DNA of 64,000 nt from Cladosporium sp. IMV 00045 (lineage: Eukaryota; Ascomycota; Dothideomycetes; Cladosporiales; Cladosporiaceae), in the NCBI GenBank assembly GCA_001931905.2, contig MSJI02000395.1, positions 1-64,000 of the forward strand, given 5' to 3'. Position numbers and translations under genes: made by a program. The notes under the pieces were generated by a model that saw only the letters and a program-made list of their open reading frames with translations, was not told the origin of the DNA and did no database searches. Positions 54,423-64,000 of this stretch are shown piece after piece. Position 1 is the stretch's first letter; every line of letters begins with the position of its first letter.

Positions 54423-55631
54423 TGTCTCGAAGCAGCAAACAAGGACCCCTGTGTCACAAGAGGTCGTACACAAGGCAAACGATGTTTGGCCGGTCGAATC
54501 TGCTGGGCGCGTTGTTTGTCTGAGACTGAAACTAGTTGTTCGACGTGTGCTGGGGGAAAGGGTGTTGTGGATCTGTGCGGAGAGGAAAGGGAATGGAGAG
54601 GAGTGCTATGTGGAGCGCGAAGCAACCTGGTGATGCGGATGCGGTGCGGTGGAGCGTTGCAACGGTGTCAAAGGGGTTGTGGAGGAGGTCGATGTCGCGT
54701 GGCGCTCAGAAAGCAAGGAAGAACAAAGCAGCAAAGCGTTTCATGGTAGAGGGAAAAGACGACGGTCGGGGCCTGACTGTAAAGGATCTGGATCCCTACT
54801 CGCCCGGGCGTACCACATGCTGGGAGCAGCACGTTATGGAACGGCTACCGGGCTCTCCTCGTTGAGCGTCCTTGAATCGCCCGCTCAAAATGCAGCCATG
54901 GATTGATGCAAAGCAAAACGCACAACGAGGGAGGTCGGCTTCGGAAAGGCTGCAATGTATGGTGGTACACCGAGGCTGCGGCTGCATGTATTTACATGCG
55001 AGCTGTCGCAAGCAGACCTGACGAGGTGCCACTATCGTCACACAGACCTCGGGCTGTGCCACGGCCTCCATCCTCGAAGAGCCGGTCATTTCATTTTCCG
55101 TGGGCCCTCAGTGGTGGGCTGTCAGCGCCTATGTGTGCTGTTGGAGATTACTGTCCTGATGTTATGGCCCTATGAAATTGAGTGAATTGCCAGGGTTCAC
55201 GATGCCTGAGGTGAGATGAAGTGATGTGCTTTGCAAGCAAGTGTGCCTTACCTTATCAACCCGCGCTCGCTTATCGCCTACACCCGTCGGCATCGGCAAG
55301 GAAATGCAGCATGGCAAGATGATCGGACTTGTTCGTTAGTTGACTCCTCTGCTTCTCACCGATTCGACAAACCTCTGTGAAGTACATACTCTTTCCACGG
55401 TGCGGAAGCGGGCAAGTTGCTTCCTGGCCGCGTATGCAGGCGGATGAGGCGTGACACCACCTGGGAAGCGGTGTGGTTGGACAATACAGCAAAGATGGTG
55501 GGCGGTAAATCTGCGCTGTTAGGCGCAATCAAGGCCGAGTAAATAAAAACAAGAGCTCAGTTCTGAAAATGAGCGAAATGCATCGTCGGTCTGCATCGCT
55601 GCTCTAATCTTAGCATTCGTCTATCGCGCTC
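54423..55631. other. Intergenic, no gene seen
   Basis: Upstream region of the pseudokinase gene and 3' flank of the E2 gene. Open frames occur on both strands without domains. No repeat of note. Confidence 0.4.
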
Positions 55632-58478
55632 TCACTCATCTGTCAAACTCTTCAGCCGGTCGAACACTCTTCTCAGGGGGATACAAGCTCCCTTGCTCAT
55701 GATCGTCGCTCCGTCCGGCTCCACCTTCTCCTCCTGATCGCTGCGCTGCAGAATGCCCTCGACCCGATCCAAAGCCGTGCGCAACAGCTTCGGACCTTCA
55801 GGACGCACATAAAGCCACCTCACTTCGTCCCGCACTGCTTCCAAACCCGGCAACTGTGCATCCTTCTTGACAGCGTCAACAGCCGAGATCAAGAACCCGC
55901 TCGATCGCAAAAACGTCCGCTCGTTGTACAGAGCGCTGGGTCGCTTACTCGACTCAAGGCCAGCCAATGGCTCGTAGCCGGCCTCGTTGAAGTAGGGCTC
56001 GCGCACAAGCACAAGCCCCAGCAAGGATACGATGACTTGCAGCAGCGTGCTTTTGGCTGCGTTCCAACCTTCGACTTTATTTCCTTCCCATGTACCCAGT
56101 AAGCTCAAGCAGATCTTACCGTCCTCGTAAAGGTTAGGATTGACCCTTCCAGCACCTCCTAAGCCGCTCTCGCCGGTCCAAGAATGGAAGAACGCCTGGG
56201 GTGGCGCATGTGGATAGTCGGTGGGCAGGTAGAAGTCCATGATGAAAGGCGCTGATGCGTAAGGGGTATCTTCCGGTCCTACGAAGAGAACCCGGAATAG
56301 ATCGAGGCGAGATTCCCAGGTGCGAATATAAACACCTTCGGGAATTGAACCAGGAGATTGCAAGATCTTGTGCTCCTTCTGTGCGCGCTTCATATGCGAA
56401 GGGCTGCTCGAGGATGGCTGGTCACCGTAATGGTGGTCTTCGGGAACAGGAATGTCCAGGATGGCGTATGCGCCGAGGGTGTTGGTGGCATCGATTGCCT
56501 GTCCAGAGTGTGCATCAGGCTGCGCTTGTTGGGCTTCTGTTGCTGGCTTCTGATCTTCTGAGTCTGGAGAGTCGTCTTCCACCTCGTCTTGATCATTATC
56601 AGACTCCCAATCCTCATCCTCTACCTCATCGATGTCCATAGGCTCGCCGTTTTCGTCCAAGTACGTGACTTGCAATTCTTCATCTCCACTCTCCCATTCA
56701 TCATCCCCATCAGATCCACTGAGCTCTGAATCCTCCTCCATTTCCTCAGCTTCACCAGCGAGACCCTCCAATCCATCGGTGCCATCCGACCTAATTGCCA
56801 CAAACACTTCCTCGCGCTTCAGGGCCACATCCTGGACCTCGTCAGCGGCAGCGAAGCGGATCAGCAGTCGCCCATCGAGCCAGGTATCCACCACCTCGCC
56901 AAACCAGCAACCGTCTGAAGGATTCGATGTCATCTTCGAGTATGCCTCAGCCGACGTGATGAGCACAATGTCACCGCGACGAACGTTCAGCTCAGCCGGG
57001 CACTCCACGTCGTACAAGCTCAGCTCTTCAGTAGTGCCATCAGCGACGGTCACGACATTCTGAACCAGCTCTCTCGTAACAGCCGCGGGATCAGAAGCGT
57101 CGGGCTCAGTCTTAGTATACGCTACCTTCGCTGCCGTACACCACCTGATAGCTGCCATTCGCTCATCAGGTTTAACGCACTGAATGACGCCCACCTTGGC
57201 CGGGCTATAGAGCGCAGCCTCATCAGGTTTAGATGTTACAGCGAGCGAATGTGCGATCTCACCAGGCCATGCTGCATGCGCATCGTCGATGGCGGCATCC
57301 GGAATCAGATCCACCGCTCGCTCCTGTGTAATGGTAAGATCCTGCCACTGGACAGTGACTTCCGCGGATACGTTTGTGATCTCGAATACGTTCATATCAT
57401 AGCCGAGCGTATCTTGCCGGGGAATCCGAGCGACCTTGCCATGCGAAGTCCTGCCGTCATATTTCGCCTCAGCCGCGGCCAGATCGCGAAAACGGACACG
57501 CAGGCTAATGCTAGTCTCGATCTCGGAATTTGAGACTGTCATCTCATGGCTAGCATTTGTTGGTCTTCGACTTCTGTCAAAGACGCGAAAGTCCAGTGAC
57601 TCCAGCTCGTCACGCTCAAGCACTCTAGGCGGCTCGCTCAATGCCTGACTGCCGACTAATCTAGCTTGTAACCACGCAACTTCAATTGTAGTGGCTCGAG
57701 TGGAAACCACTGAGCCTATAGGTGGAGTGTTGGGGTTGTATTGCCCGAACTTCCAGACACCGGTGCGGAGGTTTCCCTTCTTTGTCTTGACCACATCACC
57801 GACTCTGGGGACATCAGGATGGTCGCTCAGAAGCTCGCAAACTTCATCTGTGACTTCGACGACGCAATTGTCGGTCAGACGAACTGTTAAAGCGGTCGAC
57901 ATCGTGAGTACCCTGCCGATCCAGCCTCTAAACGTGACGAGATCATCCTCAGACGGCGATTCCTCGTATATGAGCTCTGAAGCTGGGATGTCTTTAAGAA
58001 TGGGTGGACGGTTATCGACGCGTACGAGATCATCGCCAGAATTGCCGAAAGGTAGAAGCGAGAGCAGCGTGCCGTTGTTGGAGATTACAGATGCAGTTCC
58101 CATAGAGGCCAAGGAGCATTTCGAGTTGACATTCAAGACAACGCCGCTCATGGCATCATCGACTCTCTTGTTGACGATGTCACCGATGAACATGGATCGA
58201 TGCAGAAGCTCCAGTTCCGACTCCAAGATTAGTTCGGCCTGGTCGCGATATACCCAGCGGATGAAGACCGTGCCTTTTGGCGGTACACCATCGATCTCGA
58301 ATTGCTTGAAAGCTGATTCAGAAACTGAGTCGCTCTTCCGTATAGGCTCGACTTCACGGTGTGCAGGGTGCGGTGAGTGCGTGTCGACATCGGTATTCGT
58401 TCGATCAACCGTGGCGACATCTGCAGGGTTTCCGCCTTTTCGAAAGACCAGGTCTTCCGTGCATAGTATGCGTTCCAT
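55632..58478 (-). CDS. UBE2O-like large E2 ubiquitin-conjugating enzyme
   Basis: Single minus-strand exon, 948 aa, ATG at 58478. The C-terminal UBC domain (about residues 680-830) has RTWESRLDLFRVLFVGPEDT, the DYPHAPPQAFFHSW block, and the active-site Cys C790 in NPNLYEDGKICLSLLGTW. The N-terminal two thirds has several small beta domains with GDIV / GDVV motifs (e.g. RVGDVVKTKKGNLRTGVWKF and LNVRRGDIVLI), matching the repeated SH3-like domains of UBE2O. A long acidic stretch (about 570-640) precedes the UBC domain. UBE2O is an E2/E3 hybrid that monoubiquitinates orphan ribosomal proteins and other substrates. Substrates here are unknown. It is divergent from COG8, 481 bp apart. Confidence 0.88.
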   Translation of the reverse strand: MERILCTEDLVFRKGGNPADVATVDRTNTDVDTHSPHPAHREVEPIRKSDSVSESAFKQFEIDGVPPKGTVFIRWVYRDQAELILESELELLHRSMFIGDIVNKRVDDAMSGVVLNVNSKCSLASMGTASVISNNGTLLSLLPFGNSGDDLVRVDNRPPILKDIPASELIYEESPSEDDLVTFRGWIGRVLTMSTALTVRLTDNCVVEVTDEVCELLSDHPDVPRVGDVVKTKKGNLRTGVWKFGQYNPNTPPIGSVVSTRATTIEVAWLQARLVGSQALSEPPRVLERDELESLDFRVFDRSRRPTNASHEMTVSNSEIETSISLRVRFRDLAAAEAKYDGRTSHGKVARIPRQDTLGYDMNVFEITNVSAEVTVQWQDLTITQERAVDLIPDAAIDDAHAAWPGEIAHSLAVTSKPDEAALYSPAKVGVIQCVKPDERMAAIRWCTAAKVAYTKTEPDASDPAAVTRELVQNVVTVADGTTEELSLYDVECPAELNVRRGDIVLITSAEAYSKMTSNPSDGCWFGEVVDTWLDGRLLIRFAAADEVQDVALKREEVFVAIRSDGTDGLEGLAGEAEEMEEDSELSGSDGDDEWESGDEELQVTYLDENGEPMDIDEVEDEDWESDNDQDEVEDDSPDSEDQKPATEAQQAQPDAHSGQAIDATNTLGAYAILDIPVPEDHHYGDQPSSSSPSHMKRAQKEHKILQSPGSIPEGVYIRTWESRLDLFRVLFVGPEDTPYASAPFIMDFYLPTDYPHAPPQAFFHSWTGESGLGGAGRVNPNLYEDGKICLSLLGTWEGNKVEGWNAAKSTLLQVIVSLLGLVLVREPYFNEAGYEPLAGLESSKRPSALYNERTFLRSSGFLISAVDAVKKDAQLPGLEAVRDEVRWLYVRPEGPKLLRTALDRVEGILQRSDQEEKVEPDGATIMSKGACIPLRRVFDRLKSLTDE

Positions 58479-58959
58479 AGTGTGAATGATTCAGCAGTGC
58501 CAAATGACTTCCGATTCGAGGTTCCGGATTGAAATATGCCACCGAAGCGCAAGTCCTGTCGATAGAGAATGAAAGATAGATGCAATGACTGGTAGAGTTT
58601 TGTCGCTCAGCTTCGCTAGCCTGTCGAATTTCTTGTAGGAAACAAGTGGCGGGGTCGGAGCTTGTCGTCAGACAGCCAGAGTATAGCAGTTGCTGGATAA
58701 TGCCTATACAATACTTGTTGTATTTTGGAGAGAAGTAAGCAGCGCCGGAAAAATAGTATACAGGTTTGTATGAATAACCAGGATTTGTTTGGCTGGGAAG
58801 AGAGGACTTCGTCACAGCGCCTGCAGTGCAAGTCGGCCCGCGCCTTCTGTCTGGGGCCGAACTCTGTGGAAGCACCCTTGTTTGGGCGCTGGAGTGAGGC
58901 TCCTGTCAAGGGACTTTGCGTAGCACTTTGATGTCCATGATTGAACCTACGGCTTGACA
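58479..58959. promoter_or_regulatory. Bidirectional promoter region between the UBE2O-like and COG8 genes
   Basis: This 481-bp gap separates two divergent starts, so it must hold both promoters. No individual factor site can be named with confidence. Confidence 0.45.
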
Positions 58960-60468
58960 ATGGATCCGCTCTACGACGTTCTTGCGCCTCACATCGAGCA
59001 AGATGCGTCAAACGCTGGACGGTCTCCACCATCCTCGAGCACGAGCAGCAATGCTCAAATCACAGCCTACTTGAACCGCCTCAGCACTCTCTCGCTATCC
59101 GACCTCACTTCCACCGAACCAGCCTCGCTTCTTCACAGCGCACAGTCACACGTGCGAAATCTCCAGGCTCTCTCAAAGCGATCGCACAAAGCTATAATCA
59201 GTTCCTCGTCACATCTGGAGAAGCTTCAGGGCCTATTGCCCGATTTTGGAGAGAAAGCTGGCCAACTGAAGGAGGAATTGCCAGGACTCGAGAGCGCTGC
59301 TAGCAAGTTTGCGCAGAAATATGATCGCAGTACGGACAATGAGGTTTTGGAAAGGAGAAAGAGGGCTATGTTGCTCTCTCGAAACGTGGACAGAGTGTCG
59401 GATGTTCTAGAGCTGCCGACATTACTCTCGTCAACAGTATCTGCCGCCCAAGCTGGTAGCACGGCCTCAGCTTCCAGCTCAGCAACCTCCTATGCTTCGG
59501 CTTTGGATTTGCACGCCCACATCAAGCGTCTCGCCGGACTATACCCCAACTCAGAGTTGGTTGCTGGCATTTCAAGGCAGGCGGAGGCAGAGATCAACGA
59601 ACTGACCACTATCTTAATCACGACATTGCAAAGTCCGGGGCTCAAGCTCGCCGCTGCAATGAGAACAGTTGGTTGGCTGAGACGTGTAGCGCCAGAGTTG
59701 GCAGATGACGGTGTCAGCTCTACAAAGCCAGCATCGCTTTCTACACGCTCGTTCGATGCATCAGCAAGCCACAAGCCCAGCGATGGTGCGTTGGGTTCCT
59801 TGTTCCTTGTGTGTAGACTTCACGCACTGCATACCATGCTTGAAGCCCTTGAGCCTTTGCGCGATCTCGCCGATCAGGAATCTACACAACGTATCAACAA
59901 GCAGACAATGAAGCCAAGCGCCCAACACGCTTCCTTCGGCACCCAGAGCGAGCGCTTTGTCAAACGCTATATTGAAATCTTCCGCGAACAAAGCTTCAAC
60001 ATTATCAGCATGCACAAGAGCGTCTTTCCCCATGATGTGCCAGGTGGCGAAGAGAGCGGCAAAGCTGTCGATGGAGGCAAAGCGGATCCGCTTCTTCCTC
60101 TGCCTGCTCCCGTGGCATCACTGGTCCTCCATCTCGTCGACATGCTCAAAGACACGCTGAAGCAATACATGCCCAACATAACAGACAAGTCCGCGCGCGA
60201 GTCTCTACTGACGCAAGTCTTGTACTGCGCTGGCAGTCTTGGGCGCCAGGGGGCCGATTTCGGCATGATTATTGCGTTGCTCGAAGAGGAGATGATCGAA
60301 GCCAGCGGTGACCAGAATCCCGATGCTGAGCTCGAGTGGGCGCAAGTCATGAAGAAGCACCGTGTTCAAGCAGGAAGATTGGAGGTGCTCGCACGTGGCG
60401 TGGGTAGTAGCGCGAGACAAGGTAGTCCCGGTGCTGCATCGCCTAGTGCTACAGCCGCTGCCGGTTGA
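58960..60468 (+). CDS. COG8: COG complex subunit 8 (Dor1-like)
   Basis: Single exon, 502 aa, start MDPLYDVLAPHIEQD at 58960. Features of the Dor1/COG8 family: YLNRLSTLSLSDLTSTEPAS, the Ser/His-rich helix LSKRSHKAIISSSSHLEKL, and ALDLHAHIKRLAGLYPNSEL. It then has LGSLFLVCRLHALHTMLEAL, and a C-terminal CAGSLGRQGADFGMIIALL. Long amphipathic helices throughout fit the CATCHR tethering fold. COG is the eight-subunit Golgi tether that recycles glycosylation enzymes; Cog8 bridges lobe B. Its function in Golgi glycosylation links it in theme, not in operon, with MNN10. The C-terminal tail is Ala/Ser/Pro-rich and not conserved. Confidence 0.88.
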   Translation: MDPLYDVLAPHIEQDASNAGRSPPSSSTSSNAQITAYLNRLSTLSLSDLTSTEPASLLHSAQSHVRNLQALSKRSHKAIISSSSHLEKLQGLLPDFGEKAGQLKEELPGLESAASKFAQKYDRSTDNEVLERRKRAMLLSRNVDRVSDVLELPTLLSSTVSAAQAGSTASASSSATSYASALDLHAHIKRLAGLYPNSELVAGISRQAEAEINELTTILITTLQSPGLKLAAAMRTVGWLRRVAPELADDGVSSTKPASLSTRSFDASASHKPSDGALGSLFLVCRLHALHTMLEALEPLRDLADQESTQRINKQTMKPSAQHASFGTQSERFVKRYIEIFREQSFNIISMHKSVFPHDVPGGEESGKAVDGGKADPLLPLPAPVASLVLHLVDMLKDTLKQYMPNITDKSARESLLTQVLYCAGSLGRQGADFGMIIALLEEEMIEASGDQNPDAELEWAQVMKKHRVQAGRLEVLARGVGSSARQGSPGAASPSATAAAG

Positions 60469-61609
60469 TGAGGCTGGAAGCATATGCTTGATTGCACATG
60501 ATACTAGGGTGGCTCTGTCCCTCCTGTCATGTGACAAATAGCAGATTCTTAAGACTTCCGCCACTGCCAAATGCATTCTTGGGCTCCGCAACTGGATCTC
60601 TGGCGAAATAGGCCTAGGTCACCGATAGGACGTTTGCAAGGCGTTGAGCGCCTTGTAATCCTGCGTCAGACTTGCGCGGGCCAATGCGGATCTTATGGAG
60701 AGTCGGCACGACCATCGACGAATACATGGCACTTGAATCTCGCAATTATTGTACCCTTACATAATTGCAGTTCTCTTGCGCGTCAGGATGCTTGACAGAT
60801 CGTAGAAGCAAAGAGGGACTATTCGAAGAATTCATAGGATTACTACAACAGCCCATGGCACAGTGTGTTGATCAGCCATGGCGTTACACACACACGCGGG
60901 ACTCTAAGGAGAACGAAAGTTGTGGCCTTTCATGTACAGTGGTTGATACTGTCAGCACAACAACCGCTGGCAGGAGTCACCCGCCATATGACGAACAGCC
61001 ACAGCACAGTCAGGCCAATCATGCATGTAAGACGCTACCCATGCTCTTGCTCATACTACCATGACATGCACACCACGAGCTGTCGATGGTTTGAAAGACC
61101 TAGATGTATCTAATCAATGTGAATCTAGGGCTAAATAAGGCCTGCGAACCACTTGTCTCCGAAGTCACCTAGTGACATTTCCGCTCTAATTGCCCCCGTG
61201 AGGTATCTTTCCATGTCTATCTCCTAATCGCTATTCGTTTCATTAACTCATAAGCTGTCGTACATTTTCAGATGGCTCACCGAAGACGTAGTAGTATAGA
61301 AACCTTGAAGCGAAGATCTTCATTTTGCTTGCTTATCGCAGATCAGCCGGCGCGGTACTTCACGAAGCGAAGGAAGTAGCGTCAAACGAACCTGCGCTAA
61401 TTCCTCCAACCCACTTGTCACGACCAACCCCGTTGCAACCGAGTGGACTCCGTACAAGACGTGGGTCGACATGATGTCCAATAGAAAATGCCCTCGGGTC
61501 GAGGAGATGGCGTCAAAGCGTGCTGATGAGGAAAATCAAGAATCTCTACCGCACAAGTGTGAAGGAGATGGCATTCTTCCACTTCCCACAATCCAGCAGG
61601 TAAGCGGCC
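60469..61609. other. Intergenic between COG8 and the glycosyltransferase gene
   Basis: About 1.1 kb. It includes the COG8 3' flank and the promoter of the next gene. No gene recognised. A splice-donor-like CAG-GTAAGC at about 61597-61606 lies just before the next ATG. Confidence 0.4.
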
Positions 61610-63314
61610 ATGTTCTCCTGGTATCGCCTCTTCGGCGTAGCCATCATTGGAATCATCATAGCGGTCTGGCAAAGGCAGCCTTCTAACGAGATCCCTGAGG
61701 CGAGAGAGTATGCCAAGGGGAGGAACAACACCGCCCTGTTCATCGTGAACGAGCACCCTGGATTATCAAACGTCCATGCGGCCACGGCCCAAAGCCTGCT
61801 GCAATTCCACCCAGACGTAGAAATTCACTTCGCTTCATTCCCGCGGCTGGAGAAGACCCTGGCGCGCGTGTCCGAGTTCGCCAAACGTGAAGCGCCGCAG
61901 GCTCGAGACATCATCTTCCACTCTCTGGGCGGTCTCTCGTACTACGATGCCTATGTCCACCACCCTCACCTCTACCCGGACGAAGATGGGAAGCTCGGCT
62001 CAATCGCACCGCCTGGCGTCGAGGGCATCAAGGCTCTCGGCAGGAACATTCAGATCTACATGGACCCTTGGAAGCAGGAGGAGCATTTGGCTCACTTTCA
62101 GCAACTCACGGCCTTGATCGATGAGGTCGACCCGGCCATAGTGGTTTTGGATACAATTCTTCCCCCGGCGATTGAGGCGACTCGCGCGAAGAATCGCCTC
62201 CATGCTTTTATTTCGCCTAATATGCTGGTGGACACTTTCCCTGGGAAACAGCCGTGGATGGGTATGCTGTGGAAGTACCCAGCGTGAGTTGAAAATCGTC
62301 CAAGCATGTCGCCGTCTGCATCTCTAACATACAACAATCCAGCATGGGCTCCGGCTTCCCCTTCCCCATCCCCCTCAAAGACATCCCGCTAAACATCTAC
62401 CTCAACTTCAAACTCATCAGCAGCCTGATCAAAATGCCCGACCTGTCAGCCAAGCGAGTCTTCCTGGAATCCAATGGCGTCCCCGACCCCATCAACTTCT
62501 ACGGCCTTCACCGGCCTGACGTCCCCTGGATTTCGCAGACGACCGACGCCCTCACCATCCCCATGGACTTCATCCCGGAAAACGTCACCTGCGCCGGCCC
62601 CATCACCCTCTCCGCCGCCTCGGCCGCAGAGCAAGACCCCGAGCTCACTTCCTGGGCCGCGCAAAATCCCACGGTGCTCATCAACTTGGGTTCAGCGCTG
62701 ACGTACAGCCGCGAGCAGACCCGCGTCATGGTCGAGGGGATCCTGCTCGCTCTCCAAAACACGGAAATCCAAGTCGTCTGGAAGTACAAGCTCACGCCGG
62801 GTGTTGAGGACTTCGACTGGCGCGCGGCCGTGGAGCCTTTGGAGCGGACGGGACGTGTCAAAGTCACGCCGTGGCTGTCCGTCGATCCTTTCTCGCTCCT
62901 GGCGAGCGGCCATATTGCTGCGTTCGTCACGCACGGGGGCGCGAACGGGTTTCATGAGAGTATTGCGTGAGTCTTTTAAATAAAACAACGCCCCGAGCAA
63001 AAATCTCCATCAGAGCAAATCGCTAATATTTTGTTCCCAGTGCGGGCGTCCCCCAAGTTGTCCTCCCCCTCTGGGCAGACCTGTACAACTACGCCCAGCT
63101 CGCCGAGTCCGGCGGGATTGGGATCTGGGGCTGCCGTGACACGTCGCCCGAGTGGACTCGCGAGTGCTTGGGAGAGAGTATTGTGCGAGTGGCCGCGAGC
63201 GACGAAAGTGCCCAGTTCCAGGCGAGAGCTAAGGAGATCAGCGCCAAGGCAAAGGCGAATGGTGTTGGGAGGGATATCTCGGCTGAGATTATCGCGAGAT
63301 ATGCTAGGAATTGA
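61610..63314 (+). CDS. Membrane-anchored GT1 family UDP-glycosyltransferase
   Basis: Exons 61610-62283, 62343-62966 and 63041-63314; introns of 59 and 74 nt; 523 aa. The N-terminus MFSWYRLFGVAIIGIIIAVW is a signal anchor. The N-domain has ALFIVNEHPGLSNVHAATAQ (with a catalytic-type His after the NEHP turn) and FFHSLGGLSYYDAY-like segments. The C-domain carries NPTVLINLGSALTYS, WLSVDPFSLLASGHIAAFVT, then the UGT signature THGGANGFHESIAAGVPQVV and LWADLYNYAQLAE. This is the nucleotide-sugar-binding half of GT-B UGTs. The family transfers sugars to lipids, sterols or small molecules; the acceptor is unknown. A splice-donor-like site just upstream of the ATG raises the chance of a 5' exon. I give lower confidence to the start. 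Confidence 0.88.
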
Positions 63315-64000
63315 GTGGGTTGTTGGGATTGTCATGATGAATTGGTGTTGCTTTTGCAGTCTCGCTGAGTGTTCTTGTTCGGGGGAGTATTTGAGTTGCA
63401 TATCACGAATGTGCGAGATGATGTCAACGCTTGTAGAAAAATCTGTCACTGAGAAGTAAATATCCGAAAGGGACTCTCTGTCCGCTCTCCGCCGTCTTCG
63501 CGCATCTACGGCTTCGAGCTCTAATGATTTGATTGTTGAACAGTGAGGCTCAGGTGTCACGAGAATAGGTCGGACTGTAATCGTACAGAGCTATATAGTA
63601 CAAAGTCTCAATGATGAAAGCCAATTTATATGCGCTGAAAAGAATAGTCGGGAAAAGAGAAAACGATAAAAGACAGGCAGAGAACTCCTAGTATCGCTAT
63701 GCAGGAAGCGTCACTCAAGGATCGATCAAAGTCGAGGATGGAACTGTACAAAACGGACCAACTGAAAGGGAAGTGAGGAAAGGAGACGACTCAGTACAGA
63801 CACACACAGATGGAATCCCAATAGAAAGAAAACAGCGAAAAAGGAAAAGGAATTATTGTAAGAAAATTATTAAACCCTCCAGCGACCTGCCTCCTTTTGT
63901 CCTCCCTTTCGGCCCAGCCGGGGTTTAGGCAACAGGAGAGCAAGTGGCGTTGCCATCGAGACCGAGAAACGTCTTTTTTTCTATCCCCGTGTAGTAATAG
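63315..64000. other. 3' flank of the glycosyltransferase gene, no further gene seen
   Basis: A/T- and purine-rich sequence to the end of the window. No coding frame with recognisable features; a gene may begin beyond the edge. Confidence 0.4.

Overview
The window is nuclear DNA of a filamentous ascomycete (Pezizomycotina; Dothideomycetes is my best guess, from general resemblance only). The support is: dense genes on both strands; short GT-AG introns of about 50-115 nt, one with a good CTGAC branch site; and a mix of fungal families. These include a Bem1 scaffold, Mnn10 glycosyltransferase, Zn2Cys6 regulator, PTH11/rhodopsin-like membrane protein, GMC oxidoreductase, a full-length ABCA transporter and the Polycomb subunit EED. 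I see no rRNA, convincing tRNA, transposon with coding capacity, CRISPR or bacterial-type operon.

Layout. 0-9 kb: BEM1 (+), an alpha/beta hydrolase (+), a CobW/ZNG1-type GTPase (+), then EED (-), convergent with the GTPase gene. 11-17 kb: a two-PAS-domain protein (+) and MNN10 (+), each behind more than 2 kb of apparently non-coding DNA. 17-23 kb: a loose stretch with simple repeats and two coding-like fragments on opposite strands (17.26-17.62 kb), then an APC-family amino acid/GABA permease (-). 22.7-35 kb: a seven-helix membrane protein (+), a TAF3-like histone-fold protein (+), an AlkB DNA-repair dioxygenase (-), an ABCA transporter (+) and a conserved tryptophan-rich nuclear-looking protein (-). 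35-43.2 kb: a hypothetical protein (+), a possible 46-aa membrane micro-ORF (-), then three minus-strand genes in a row: a secreted glucose-oxidase-like GMC enzyme, a Zn2Cys6 regulator and a 2-oxoglutarate dioxygenase. 44-49 kb: PUS3 (+), GPI15/PIG-H (-) and a Clp1-like protein (-). 48.7-52.1 kb: the largest gene-free stretch. 52-58.5 kb: a large pseudokinase (-) and a UBE2O-like E2 (-). 59-63.3 kb: COG8 (+), divergent from the E2 gene, and a membrane-anchored family-1 glycosyltransferase (+).

How the genes fit together. Most are unrelated housekeeping genes: polarity, glycosylation and Golgi traffic (MNN10, COG8, GPI15), transcription and chromatin (TAF3-like, EED), tRNA modification, DNA repair and ubiquitin. 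Four neighbouring pairs are convergent with only 42-189 bp between stop codons. The only stretch that looks like a functional accessory module is the GMC / regulator / dioxygenase trio at 36.3-43.2 kb.

The items most worth a second look are the pseudokinase that lacks the catalytic Asp and DFG, the in-frame upstream start of PUS3 that encodes a mitochondrial-type presequence, the GMC/regulator/dioxygenase trio, the EED gene as a sign of Polycomb repression, and the broken coding fragments at 17.3-17.6 kb. All intron boundaries were read by eye from splice signals and reading frame. Gene starts without protein homology remain inferences.
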